A stretch of 64,000 bases of DNA from Enterocloster lavalensis (GCF_902364025.1 NZ_CABJCG010000028.1:1-64000), one strand, 5' to 3'. Counted from the stretch's first letter, positions 7,373-16,016 are shown. Program-made: numbers and translations. The notes: generated by a model from the letters alone, not told the origin.

Positions 7373-8194
7373 CTACATCACCGGCGTGCTGACCAGATCG
7401 TCCAGGGATTTGAAGGTGTACCCCATCTCCTCATACTTGGTCAGCAGCTCATCCAGGATGGCGGCGTTGGTGGAGGAGGTGCTGTGGAGCAGGATGATGG
7501 CGCCGGGGTGGACGCGGCCCAGCAGCTTCTTGAAGGCTTCCTCCTTGGTGGGCTGCTTATCCTGAATCCAGTCCACATAGGCCAGGCTCCAGAAGAAGGT
7601 CTTGTAGCCCATCTCGTTGGCCATTTTCAGATTACTCTCGCTGTATTTTCCCTGGGGCGGCCGGTAGTATTTCTTCATGGGCTGGCCTGTGGTCTGCTGG
7701 TACAGTGCTTCCAGGTCGTTCAGCTCCTTGGCGAAGGCGTCCTTGGTGGAGATTTTGGACATGTCCGGGTGGTGGTTGGTGTGGTTGGCGACGGTGTGGC
7801 CCTCGGCCACCATGCGCTTCACCAGGTCCGGGCTGGTGGAAATGTAGTTGCCGACCACAAAAAATGTGGCGGGCGCGTTGTGCTTCTTTAAAGCGTCCAG
7901 AATGGGAGCGGTGTTGCCGTTTTCATAACCCGCGTCAAAGGTCAGATACAGCACCTTGTCGTCGGTGTTCTGGACATAGTAGGCGCCGAACTGCTTTAGA
8001 TAGTCCGGGGTGGCGTTGCCGACGGGGGTCTGGCCCTCCTGGGGAAAGCTTAGGCCCCAGTTGCCTTCCGCGGAGGCGGACACGGCTTTTTCTTTGCGGG
8101 ACTGCACGAATTTGCCTGCGCCTGCGCCCACAAAAAAGGCCATGGTAAAGATGAGCAGGGTGCCCGCCAGATGTTTTAAATGTTTGCGTTTCAT
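7373..8194 (-). CDS. polysaccharide deacetylase, PdaA-like (delta-lactam pathway type)
   Basis: 273 residues: an N-terminal signal anchor (LAGTLLIFTMAFFVGAGAG), then a NodB-type deacetylase domain. Visible motifs are LTFDAGYENGNT (motif 1, catalytic Asp kept, second Asp replaced as in PdaA), HTVANHTNHHP (motif 2, metal histidines), YYRPPQGKYSE (motif 3) and PGAIILLHS (motif 5). The TFD-x-GYENG form is typical of peptidoglycan N-acetylmuramic acid deacetylases that make muramic delta-lactam in spore cortex. It acts outside the membrane on wall glycan. I chose 8194 because GGTGAT lies 6 nt upstream; an alternative ATG at 8206 adds four residues. The gene is monocistronic as far as I can see. 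Confidence 0.88.
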   Translation of the reverse strand: MKRKHLKHLAGTLLIFTMAFFVGAGAGKFVQSRKEKAVSASAEGNWGLSFPQEGQTPVGNATPDYLKQFGAYYVQNTDDKVLYLTFDAGYENGNTAPILDALKKHNAPATFFVVGNYISTSPDLVKRMVAEGHTVANHTNHHPDMSKISTKDAFAKELNDLEALYQQTTGQPMKKYYRPPQGKYSESNLKMANEMGYKTFFWSLAYVDWIQDKQPTKEEAFKKLLGRVHPGAIILLHSTSSTNAAILDELLTKYEEMGYTFKSLDDLVSTPVM

Positions 8195-8361
8195 ATGGAT
8201 GATCACCGGAGTGGTTTTAGTTTAAGTATATTGGGCGTTGGACCGGATTATGCGCCGGAGTGGGTGGGAAAATGAGACCGGCCGGGGGTGAGGCGGGAAA
8301 TCGCCGGCGGGATAGGATTGACCGGAAGCGGGAATGCTACCGGAAACAGGGTGTGTGAAGG

Positions 8362-8535
8362 GTTACTGTTTACAGGCAATATCCCGCGAGGTGTTTTTTG
8401 TGAGTGGAGCGCAGCGGAAGTCACAGAAAACCCGAGGATAGCGGCGCGAAACGGCGCTTTTTGCCGTTTCTGTGCATCGCGTAGCGTGTTACGGTTCGCA
8501 GAACCGCGCTTTCCCGCGGTGCTGTGAACCGTAAC
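8362..8535. repeat. interspersed repeat with inverted ends, copy 1
   Basis: A 174-bp element bounded by imperfect inverted termini (GTTACTGTTTACAG at 8362 and CTGTGAACCGTAAC ending at 8535). The interior has a block starting AATATCCCGCGAGGTG that recurs almost identically at 41664-41817. Internal hairpins include GAAACGGC/GCCGTTTC and the longer-range CACAGAAA/TTTCTGTG. It ends 19 nt before the SRAP gene start. It fills most of the 8195-8554 gap, and no coding sequence is supported there. Confidence 0.7.
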
Positions 8536-8554
8536 AGTGAAGGAGGAAAAACAC

Positions 8555-9151
8555 ATGTGCAGCAGATTCTGTATTGATCAGGAAATGTGGAGGGAGCTGA
8601 AAGAACTGTTCGGGGACCTGGACCGGATGTTTTCCGGCTGGAAATGGAACCGGAGCGGACAGGACATCCGGCCCACCAACCAGTCCCTGGTGATCACGGC
8701 AGGGGCGGACAACCGTCTGGCGCCCGCACTGCAGCGCTGGGGCCTGCCGGATTCCTATCACAAGACCACCGTCATCAACGCCCGGGCCGAGACCGCCCTG
8801 GAAAAGCGGATGTTCCGGGACAGCGTGGCTTCCCGGCGGCTGGCGGTCCCTGCTGCCAGGTTCTATGAGTGGGACCGGGAGAAGCAGAAGGTGTCCTTTT
8901 ACCGGAAGGGCCTGCCGGCCCTGTATATGGCCGGTTTTTACAGCCCGGGGGAGGACGGATGGAATTTCTGTATTCTCACCACGGAAGCCAACAGCTCCAT
9001 GCGCGGCGTCCACGACCGCATGCCCCTGGTGATCGGGCGGGAGCAGGTCCGGGACTGGATTCTGGACGGGGACCGGACCGAAGCGTTCCTGGCGGGGCGG
9101 CCGCCGGAGCTGGATCAGGACCGGGACTACGAGCAGCTCTCGCTGTTCTAG
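8555..9151 (+). CDS. SRAP (SOS response-associated peptidase, YedK/HMCES family) protein
   Basis: 198 residues starting MCSRF, so Cys2 becomes the N-terminal nucleophile after methionine removal. The other family residues are visible: INARAET (Asn, Glu), RFYEW (catalytic Glu) and GVHDRMP (His). The family covalently links Cys2 to abasic sites in single-stranded DNA, protecting them during replication. AAGGAGGAAAAACAC precedes the ATG and decides the start. Length is near the shorter end for the family. The gene follows the interspersed repeat and is convergent with the MarR gene, whose stop is 6 nt away. Confidence 0.93.
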   Translation: MCSRFCIDQEMWRELKELFGDLDRMFSGWKWNRSGQDIRPTNQSLVITAGADNRLAPALQRWGLPDSYHKTTVINARAETALEKRMFRDSVASRRLAVPAARFYEWDREKQKVSFYRKGLPALYMAGFYSPGEDGWNFCILTTEANSSMRGVHDRMPLVIGREQVRDWILDGDRTEAFLAGRPPELDQDRDYEQLSLF

Positions 9152-9157
9152 GCTCTG

Positions 9158-9586
9158 TCAGTTCTCCAGATTCCGGCAGATTTTCTCCAGGCTCCGGTAC
9201 AGCTGTTCCATCTCCGCTGCGTCAAAGTCGCGGCAGATGCGCTCATCCAGCTCCGCCAGGATTTCCAGGACCTTGTGCGCCTCCTCCACCCCGGACTGCG
9301 TCAGGCAGACCAGGAAGGAGCGCCGGTTGCCCGGGTCCCGGCGGCGCTCCAGAAAGCCCGCCTCCTCCAGCCGGTCCAGGGAGCGGGACATGGTGGTCAC
9401 GTCCACATGGCACCGGTCGGCCAGCTCCTTCTGGGTGATATGATCCGCGGCCAGCAGGGATTCCAGGATGCGCACGTGGCCCTGGCCCAGGGGCAGACCG
9501 ATCTCCGCGAAATAGGGCTGCAGAACCGACTTGCGCGCCCGCTCCGTCCGGACCAGCATTTTCCGTATCTCTTTTTTATCAATCAT
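9158..9586 (-). CDS. MarR family transcriptional regulator
   Basis: 142 residues forming one winged helix-turn-helix domain. ITQKELADRCHVDVTTMSRSLDRLEEAGFL is the recognition region and ERRRDPGNRRSFLVCLT is the wing. MarR proteins are dimers that repress by binding a palindrome in the promoter. It is the last gene of a same-strand group with two ABC exporter genes. A 7-3-7 palindrome overlapping their promoter (13352-13368) is the likely operator. The start at 9586 is favoured because AAGGAAG lies 7 nt upstream; the ATG at 9592 is too close to that site. Confidence 0.88.
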   Translation of the reverse strand: MIDKKEIRKMLVRTERARKSVLQPYFAEIGLPLGQGHVRILESLLAADHITQKELADRCHVDVTTMSRSLDRLEEAGFLERRRDPGNRRSFLVCLTQSGVEEAHKVLEILAELDERICRDFDAAEMEQLYRSLEKICRNLEN

Positions 9587-9692
9587 TCCCATACTTCCTT
9601 TCCATTTGCAGAACCGCCGGGCCTGGGCCCTGCCGGATTCTTCGACCGGATCTCCCGCAATGTTTTCTTAAAGTATATCACGATCCGTCCCC

Positions 9693-11555
9693 TTATTCCA
9701 ACTCAAACTGTCCCGTGTACAGCTTGTAATACCGCCCCTGCTGCTCCAACAGCTCCTCGTGGCTGCCGCGCTCGATGATGGAGCCCTTCTCCAGCACCAT
9801 GATGGCTTTGGAATTTCGCACCGTGGACAGGCGGTGGGCGATGACGAACACCGTGCGGCCGTCCATCAGCGCGTCCATACCCTTCTCGATCAGCTTTTCC
9901 GTCCGGGTGTCGATGGAGCTGGTGGCCTCATCCAGGATCAGCACCGGGGGCCGGGAAATGGCGGCTCTGGCGATGGCCAAAAGCTGGCGCTGGCCCTGGG
10001 ACAGGTTGCCGCCGTCGCTGTGCAGCACCGTGTTGTAGCCGTCGGGAAGGCGGCGGATGAAGGAGTGGGCGTTGGCCACCTTGGCCGCGGCCTTCACGTC
10101 CTCGTCCGTGGCGTCCAAACGCCCGTAGCGGATATTGTCCGCAATGGTGCCCGTAAACAGGTGGGTGTCCTGGATGACCACGGAGAGGGAGCGGCGCAGG
10201 TCGTCCTTGCGGATGTCCCGGATGTCGATGCCGTCGTAGGTGATGCGGCCGCCGCCGATCTCGTAGAAGCGGTTGATCAGGTTGATGATCGTGGTCTTAC
10301 CGGCGCCCGTGGAGCCCACGAAGGCGATTTTCTGCCCCGGCTTGGCGTAAAGGCTGATGTCGTTTAACACCTTCGCCTCCGGCGTGTAGCCGAACACCAC
10401 ATGTTCAAAGCGGACGTCGCCCTTTAAGGGGACCAGGGTGAAGGAACTTCCGTCCGCAGAGGGGACTTTCCAGGCGTGTTTGGGGCTGTAGCCGTCGCAC
10501 TCCGACAGGGCGCCGTCCGCATTTTCCCGCACATTACACAGGGTCACTTTGCCTTCGTCCACCTCCGGCTTCTCGTTCATCATCTCGAAAATGCGCTCGG
10601 CGCCGGAGAGAGCCGCCAGCAGGAAGTTGATCTGCTGGGTGAACTGGTTCATGGGCATCGCGCTCTGCCGCACGTACACCAGGTAGGAGGCCACGGTTCC
10701 CAGGTCCGTCAGCCCGGCCATGGCGAAGAGGCCGCCCACGCAGGCGGAAACCGCGTAGTTTACATAGGAGAGGGACACGATGGTGGGGATGGTCATGCCG
10801 GAGTAGGTCAGGGCCTTGGTGGAAGCCTTGCGGTACGCCTCGTTGCGGCGGCAGAATTCCTCGAAGTCCTGGGGCTCGTGGTTGAATACCTTCTCCACCT
10901 TCTGACCGGCCACCATCTCCTCCACAAAACCGTTGATACTGCCCAGGTATTTCTGCTGCTGGGTGAAATATTTCCGGCTGCGCCGCCCGTTAAAGCGGAT
11001 AAAGGCCATCATAAAGGCCAGAAAGACGAAAACGATCATGGACAGCCGCCAGTCCAGCACCACCAGCATGATCAGGGTTCCGGTGATGGTGATGAAGCTC
11101 TGGATCAGCATGGTAAAGCTGCCGTTTAACGCCTCGGTGATGGTGTCCACGTCGTTGGTGAAACGGCTCATGAGTTCCCCGTGGGTGTGGGTGTCAAAGT
11201 AGTTTAAGGGCAGGCGCTGGGCATGGGTGAACAGGTCGAAACGGATTTCGCTGACCACCTTCTGGGTCACCCGGACCATCAGCTGGTTGTAACCGTAGCA
11301 GGACGCGGCCCCGGTCAGGTACAGTCCGGCCATGAAAATGACCATCCGGGCCAGACCCGGCAGATCGCCGGGAATGATATAGGTGTTGATCACCGGCTTT
11401 AAGAGGTAGGTGCCGGTGATATTGGCCCCCGCGCTGAGAGCCACCAGAGCCGCGATCACGGCCATGGTCCACCGGTGGCGTCCCAGGTAGCGCAGCATCT
11501 GCGCCACGGTTTTTTTGGTGTCCTTGGGCCTGCTGAAATTTGTTGTTCTTGGCAT
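9693..11555 (-). CDS. ABC exporter half-transporter, consensus ATPase site subunit
   Basis: 620 residues: six membrane spans (about 25-330), then a nucleotide-binding domain with Walker A GSTGAGKTT, signature LSQGQ and Walker B LILDEATSSID carrying the catalytic glutamate. An extra stretch of about 40 residues, rich in charged and small residues, separates the two domains (after KPEVDEGKVTLCNVRENADG). It is fused translationally to the preceding ABC gene through a TAATG overlap, so the pair should form a heterodimer. This subunit carries the standard hydrolytic residues, unlike its partner. Likely export of drugs, lipids or peptides; cargo unknown. Confidence 0.92.
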   Translation of the reverse strand: MPRTTNFSRPKDTKKTVAQMLRYLGRHRWTMAVIAALVALSAGANITGTYLLKPVINTYIIPGDLPGLARMVIFMAGLYLTGAASCYGYNQLMVRVTQKVVSEIRFDLFTHAQRLPLNYFDTHTHGELMSRFTNDVDTITEALNGSFTMLIQSFITITGTLIMLVVLDWRLSMIVFVFLAFMMAFIRFNGRRSRKYFTQQQKYLGSINGFVEEMVAGQKVEKVFNHEPQDFEEFCRRNEAYRKASTKALTYSGMTIPTIVSLSYVNYAVSACVGGLFAMAGLTDLGTVASYLVYVRQSAMPMNQFTQQINFLLAALSGAERIFEMMNEKPEVDEGKVTLCNVRENADGALSECDGYSPKHAWKVPSADGSSFTLVPLKGDVRFEHVVFGYTPEAKVLNDISLYAKPGQKIAFVGSTGAGKTTIINLINRFYEIGGGRITYDGIDIRDIRKDDLRRSLSVVIQDTHLFTGTIADNIRYGRLDATDEDVKAAAKVANAHSFIRRLPDGYNTVLHSDGGNLSQGQRQLLAIARAAISRPPVLILDEATSSIDTRTEKLIEKGMDALMDGRTVFVIAHRLSTVRNSKAIMVLEKGSIIERGSHEELLEQQGRYYKLYTGQFELE

Positions 11556-13279
11556 TACAGATTCGCCCCTTCCTGCTGAGAATAATAGATGTCCTGGTAG
11601 ATCTGGTTGGAGGCCAGCAAGGTCTCATGGCTGCCGACGGCGTTAATGCGGCCGTCCTCCAGAATGATGATCTGGTCCGCGTGGAGCACCGAGGTGATCC
11701 TCTGGGCGATGATGATTTTGGTTGCGCCGGGCAGGCTCTCGGCCAGGCCCTCGCGGATTTTCGCCTCAGTGGCCGTGTCCACGGCGCTGGTGGAATCGTC
11801 CAGAATCAGGACCTTGGGCGCTTTTAAAATGGCCCGGGCGATGCACAGGCGTTGCTTCTGTCCGCCCGACATGTTGACGCCGCCCTGGCCCAACTCCGTG
11901 TCGTAACCGTGTTCCAGGCGGTCGATGAATTCGTCCACGCAGGCGATGCGGCAGGCTTCCGCGATCTCCTGGTCGGTGGCGTTTTCCCGCCCCCAGCGCA
12001 GGTTGGCTTTCACCGTGCCGGAGAACAGGGTGTTTTTCTGCAATACCACGGCGATGGAATCCCGCAGCTCACGCAGGGGGTATTGCTGCACCGGAATCCC
12101 GTCGATATAGATTTGGCCGGAGGTGGCCTCGTAGAGCCGGGGGATCAGCTGGATGAGCGTGCTTTTGGCCGATCCGGTCTGGCCGATGATCCCCACGGTC
12201 TGCCCAGGTTCGATGTGGAAGGAGATGTCGGAGAGCACGTACTCCTCCGCCTGAGCCTTATATTTGAAATAGACGTGGTCGAAGCGGATGTCCCCGCGCT
12301 CCACCCGGATATCCCGGGCCTGGTCGTCCCGGATATCGATCTCCTCGTCCATGACCTCGGAAATCCGCTTCCAGGAAGCCAGGGACCGGGTCATCATCAG
12401 AAACACGTTGGAGAGCATCATCAGGGAGTTGAGCACCTGCATCACATAGCTGAGGAAGCCGGTCAACTCGCCCACCTTGAGGCCGCCCACCGAGGCTAAG
12501 TTTCCGCCGAACCAGAGGATGCTTAAGATCGTGCCGTAGAGGATGAACTGCATCACCGGCATGTTGAGGGCGGCCAGGCGGAAGGCCCGCTCGGAGGTGT
12601 TCCGCAGGTTGGTGTTCACCTCGTCGAATTTCTGGATTTCATAGTCCCCGCGGACGTAGGATTTCACCACCCGGATGGCGGTGAGATTTTCCTGAATCAC
12701 CCGGTTCACCAGGTCCACAGACCCCTGCATGAGGCCGTACAGGGGGCGCACATGGGTGACAATGTAAAAGAGTATGGCGCCCAGCAGCGGGGCGGCCACA
12801 AAAAACACCAGCGCCAGTTTGGCGTTGATGGTAAAGGACACGGTCAGGGCGATGAGCATCATCACCGGCGAGCGGAACGCGGGGCGCATGCCCGTGGACA
12901 CCGAGTTCTGGATGGTGGTGACGTCGCTGGTCAGCCGCGTGACCAGGGAGGAGGTGCGGAATTTGTCGGTGTTGGCAAAGGAGAATTGCTGCAGCTTCTG
13001 AAATTCCGCCTTGCGGATTTCGGCCCCCAGCCCCTGGCCGGTGGTGGAGGCGAAGTGGGCGTACCCCTGGCCCAGCGCCAGGCTGATCAGGGCGAACAGA
13101 ACCATCTGAAGCCCCTTCATCAAAATGTAGCGCCGGTCGCCGTTTGCCACGCCTACATCGATAATCTGGGCCATCACCAGGGGGATGACCAACTCAAAGG
13201 CGGCTTCCGCCTCGATGCAGAGGACGGCGAGCACCGCCTGCCTGCGGTAAGGCTTTAAGTAGGAGAGAAACGTTTTCAT
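11555..13279 (-). CDS. ABC exporter half-transporter, degenerate ATPase site subunit
   Basis: 574 residues starting MKTFLSYLKPYRRQAV: a six-span exporter domain, then an ATPase domain with Walker A GQTGSAKST, signature MSGGQ and Walker B LILDDSTSAVD. The Asp in place of the catalytic Glu after Walker B marks a non-hydrolytic site, as in TM287/288 and BmrCD heterodimers. It precedes the partner gene with a one-base TAATG overlap. The start at 13279 follows AGAAAGGAAAA; an upstream in-frame start at 13354 lies in the promoter/operator and is unlikely. Transcription probably begins at the promoter at 13361-13389. Confidence 0.92.
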   Translation of the reverse strand: MKTFLSYLKPYRRQAVLAVLCIEAEAAFELVIPLVMAQIIDVGVANGDRRYILMKGLQMVLFALISLALGQGYAHFASTTGQGLGAEIRKAEFQKLQQFSFANTDKFRTSSLVTRLTSDVTTIQNSVSTGMRPAFRSPVMMLIALTVSFTINAKLALVFFVAAPLLGAILFYIVTHVRPLYGLMQGSVDLVNRVIQENLTAIRVVKSYVRGDYEIQKFDEVNTNLRNTSERAFRLAALNMPVMQFILYGTILSILWFGGNLASVGGLKVGELTGFLSYVMQVLNSLMMLSNVFLMMTRSLASWKRISEVMDEEIDIRDDQARDIRVERGDIRFDHVYFKYKAQAEEYVLSDISFHIEPGQTVGIIGQTGSAKSTLIQLIPRLYEATSGQIYIDGIPVQQYPLRELRDSIAVVLQKNTLFSGTVKANLRWGRENATDQEIAEACRIACVDEFIDRLEHGYDTELGQGGVNMSGGQKQRLCIARAILKAPKVLILDDSTSAVDTATEAKIREGLAESLPGATKIIIAQRITSVLHADQIIILEDGRINAVGSHETLLASNQIYQDIYYSQQEGANL

Positions 13280-13351
13280 GAATGGTTTTCCTTTCTGAGC
13301 AGTCGTTCGCGCCTGTGGTGCGGCGTGTGAATTGCTCTGACAATTATTGCA

Positions 13352-13368
13352 CATACAACTATTGTATG
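13352..13368. promoter_or_regulatory. probable MarR operator
   Basis: CATACAA-CTA-TTGTATG is a perfect 7-3-7 palindrome covering the -10 hexamer of the ABC exporter promoter. MarR-type repressors typically use palindromes of about this size. The only MarR gene in the window is the last gene of this same group. Confidence 0.6.
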
Positions 13369-13389
13369 CGCATGGATTGAGATTGTCAA
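13361..13389 (-). promoter_or_regulatory. promoter of the ABC exporter operon
   Basis: On the minus strand: TTGACA (13384-13389), exactly 17 nt, TACAAT (13361-13366). The transcript would reach the ABC gene at 13279. The remainder of the 13280-13607 gap shows no gene. Confidence 0.75.
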
Positions 13390-13607
13390 TCTGAATTTTC
13401 TCTTTGCGTCCCGCCTGCTGCAGGTGCCGGAAGCGTGAACATTTTCAGGACCGTGACTAGTGAGAATACATGCCGAAACACTTAGGGAGGTCTTCCACGA
13501 GCTGAGTGTTTGTGGTATACTTTGAGACAGGAAAATGATACAAAAGCCGGGGACTGGCCCGGGGAGAAACGGCCGCATTTGGCCGCGAGGAGAGTGGAGA
13601 CGAGGAT

Positions 13608-14297
13608 ATGAGAACATACGTGAAGCGGATTCTGACGGCTGCCGTGGCGGCTGTGTTGACGGCCGGGCAGGTCTGTCCGGCCCTGGCCTACGGACCGGGG
13701 GACTATTACTACCGGGGAGGTCCCGGCGTGGACCCGTATTATAATGAGAACTCCTATTACAGCGGAGGCCCGGGCGTGGGAGAGGGGAACGCCAGGGAGA
13801 CATCGGGCGACACGATCTACGCCTATCCGGGCTGGAACACTAACGTGCCGGACACCACCCAGTACACCTACGATCCCTGGGACTGGTGGAATGACGACGA
13901 TGACGACTGGGATGACGACGACTGGTGGTACTACAACAACGGGCCGGGGGGAGTTTACGGCCAGGGCTGGCGCTACAGCCCCGGCGGATGGTGGTTCCAG
14001 CTCTACGGCGGCAGCTGGCTGTCCGACGGCTGGAAGATGATCCGCAACCGATGGTACCGGTTTGACGGCAGCGGGTACATGGTGACGGGGTGGTTCACGG
14101 ACGGGGACGGCAACCGTTACTACTTAAACCCGGTGGACGACGGCACGCTGGGTATGATGCGCACCGGCTGGCAGGTGATCGACGGTAAATCCTATTACTT
14201 CAACACCCAGTCCGACGGCACCATGGGACGCCTTTACGTGGACACCGTCACGCCGGACGGCTACCGGGTGGGGGCGGACGGCGCGATGATACAGTGA
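13608..14297 (+). CDS. secreted cell-wall-binding repeat protein, aromatic/Asp-rich
   Basis: 229 residues. Residues 1-27 form a signal peptide ending ALA. A Tyr/Gly/Pro-rich segment follows (YYYRGGPGV, then SYYSGGPGV), then a run of Trp and Asp (DPWDWWNDDDDDW and WDDDDWWYYNN near residues 95-115). The C-terminal half has choline-binding/cell-wall-binding repeats (SGYMVTGWFTDGDGNRYYLN, MMRTGWQVIDGKSYYFN). The last 20 residues (TPDGYRVGADGAM) match the same position in the giant protein at 16140. It is likely exported and held non-covalently on the wall. The acidic Trp tract could bind cations, but that is a guess. Confidence 0.8.
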   Translation: MRTYVKRILTAAVAAVLTAGQVCPALAYGPGDYYYRGGPGVDPYYNENSYYSGGPGVGEGNARETSGDTIYAYPGWNTNVPDTTQYTYDPWDWWNDDDDDWDDDDWWYYNNGPGGVYGQGWRYSPGGWWFQLYGGSWLSDGWKMIRNRWYRFDGSGYMVTGWFTDGDGNRYYLNPVDDGTLGMMRTGWQVIDGKSYYFNTQSDGTMGRLYVDTVTPDGYRVGADGAMIQ

Positions 14298-14354
14298 CGG
14301 ATGGTCCGGCCTGGAACCGGATCGCAGCTTGGCTGCATTTCAGGGGGAAATATC

Positions 14355-15206
14355 ATGATCGAACAGCTGTTAAAGCAGATTGCGGACCAGATCGCGCCCT
14401 GTTCCTTTGTGGCGGGGATCGTTCTGGGCGGGTCCCGGGCAACAGGGATGGCTACGGAAAATTCGGACATCGACATCGGGATTTATTATGAAAGGGAACG
14501 GATGGATTTTGACCGTCTGAACGGAATCGCCGCCGGGTTGGACGACCTGCACCGGGAAAACCTGGTCTGCCGCGAGGGAGAGTGGGGTAACTGGGTGAAC
14601 TGCGGCGGATGGCTGACCGTTAAAGGGTATCACGTGGACCTGATCCTGCGGGATATTGCCAGGGTGCAGGATATTCTGGACCAGACTGAACGAGGGGAGA
14701 CGGCGGCCCACTACCAGACCGGCCATCCCCACGGCTACATTGACGCCATGTACCGGGGTGAGCTGGCGGCCGGGAAGATCCTCTACGCCAGGGATCAAAG
14801 CTTCACGGAGATGAAGGAGCGGGCGGAGGTTTACCCTGAAGCGCTGCGGAGGGCGTTGATCTCATTTTTTATGTTTGAGGCCAAATTTTCCTGTATGCTG
14901 GCCGAAGGCTACGGCAGGGGGGAGGACCTCTACTATGTGGCAGGCCATCTGTTCCGTTCGGTCTCGGCCCTGAACCAGGTGCTGTTCGCCTTAAACCAGA
15001 CCTACTGCCTGAATGAGAAGAAAGCGGTGCGGCGCATCCGGGAGTTTCCGGTGACGCTGCCGGATTACCAGAGGCGGGTGAACGAAATCTTCGGCCTGAC
15101 GGCCGGGACGCTGGCGCTCTGTATACAGGCGCTCAGGGAGCTCTGCGGGGATGCGGAGGCGCTGGTTGACCAGGAAATGTGTCCGGCGGGCGATAAAATC
15201 CCTTAA
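14355..15206 (+). CDS. nucleotidyltransferase-domain protein
   Basis: 283 residues. The N-terminus has the pol-beta-type nucleotidyltransferase motif VLGGSRATGMATENSDIDIGIYY (residues about 22-44, G-S plus D-x-D), with a third acidic residue probably in GYHVDLILRD. The C-terminal half is helical and may be the substrate-binding region, as in aminoglycoside adenylyltransferase-like proteins with a DUF4037-like tail. Family members add a nucleotide to small molecules or proteins; the substrate is unknown. The start at 14355 follows CAGGGGGAAATATC. No partner HEPN gene is adjacent, so this does not look like a MNT-HEPN toxin-antitoxin pair. Confidence 0.8.
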   Translation: MIEQLLKQIADQIAPCSFVAGIVLGGSRATGMATENSDIDIGIYYERERMDFDRLNGIAAGLDDLHRENLVCREGEWGNWVNCGGWLTVKGYHVDLILRDIARVQDILDQTERGETAAHYQTGHPHGYIDAMYRGELAAGKILYARDQSFTEMKERAEVYPEALRRALISFFMFEAKFSCMLAEGYGRGEDLYYVAGHLFRSVSALNQVLFALNQTYCLNEKKAVRRIREFPVTLPDYQRRVNEIFGLTAGTLALCIQALRELCGDAEALVDQEMCPAGDKIP

Positions 15207-15258
15207 AAAACACAAACTATAAGCCCCGGCGCTGCCGGCGGATTTTCACACACAAAAA

Positions 15259-15290
15259 ATGCAGACAAGGCCCACACGCCATGTCTGCAT
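15259..15290 (-). terminator. hairpin with minus-strand T-run
   Basis: Arms ATGCAGACA (15259-15267) and TGTCTGCAT (15282-15290), with a GGC/GCC inner pairing and a run of Ts on the minus strand. It may end the XRE regulator transcript. The 15207-15631 gap contains a 74-codon open frame on the minus strand (15246-15470) without a ribosome site. I do not call it a gene. Confidence 0.55.
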
Positions 15291-15631
15291 TTGCAATTTG
15301 CCGCTCTCCGCCCGGCGGACGCCGTTTGGGACGCGCGGTGCGCATCCCGCCCAGACGCCGCCGGAGGGCAGCCCCTTTTCTCGGGAGTATTTTTTGTTGG
15401 CGCGGCTGCGCCGTCCGATCAGAGACGTTTTATCCTTCGCACCTTCAAAACATCCGGCCGGTTCCGGCATCCGGGGCGGTGTGTGATGGAGTGTAATGCA
15501 ATCAAGGAATTTCGTGTACTTGATTATGTTTTTATCGTTGCCCCATCCGCCGTCGCCGGCCGGTGTTGTTTTATCCGTTCACTAGGATAATGCGCGGGGC
15601 GGGGATTTTATTGCAGAAACTTTAAAAATAT

Positions 15632-15976
15632 TCAGGGCTTTTCATGGTAATTTTTGGAGGTCAGACTTTTGGAGAGCTGAAACATCAGAAGGCGGTCCTC
15701 AGAACCCATTTTCCGGAAGAAATGCAGGTATTCAATCTCAAAGATAGAGAGATCCTCCATAAATTTTCCGTTGTATGGTTCCTGGATATCGGAGGCCCCT
15801 ACCAGATAGTCCACAGAGGTATCGAAAAACTCGGCCAGCTCTTTCAGGGTTGCAATATCCGGTTCAGCCAGATTATTTTCATATTTATAGATCGATTGTT
15901 GGGATAGACCGAACTTTTCCGCAAGGAATTGTTGAGTCAATCCCTTTTCTTTGCGCAATTTTTTCAGATTCAGCAT
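15632..15976 (-). CDS. XRE family helix-turn-helix regulator
   Basis: 114 residues. The N-terminal HTH_3 domain reads LRKEKGLTQQFLAEKFGLSQQSIYKYENNLAEPD (about 6-39), followed by the usual LKELAEFFDTSVDYLVG. A short C-terminal helix pair follows and may mediate dimerisation. CCAGGAGAGATT precedes the ATG. It is divergent from the 1840-residue surface protein gene. The 163-nt gap holds three copies of an AACT-N4-AGTT palindrome, the likely binding sites, so it probably controls both itself and the surface protein. Confidence 0.88.
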   Translation of the reverse strand: MLNLKKLRKEKGLTQQFLAEKFGLSQQSIYKYENNLAEPDIATLKELAEFFDTSVDYLVGASDIQEPYNGKFMEDLSIFEIEYLHFFRKMGSEDRLLMFQLSKSLTSKNYHEKP

Positions 15977-16016
15977 AATCTCTCCTGGAGGGATAATCGT
16001 AATAAGTTTATTTTAC

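Noticed and set aside
14355..15206. MNT-HEPN toxin-antitoxin system
   Set aside because: The nucleotidyltransferase domain is in a 283-residue protein with no adjacent HEPN gene.
15246..15470. 74-codon minus-strand frame as a gene
   Set aside because: No ribosome site and it runs into a terminator hairpin; I report the stretch as a possible repeat or RNA rather than a gene.
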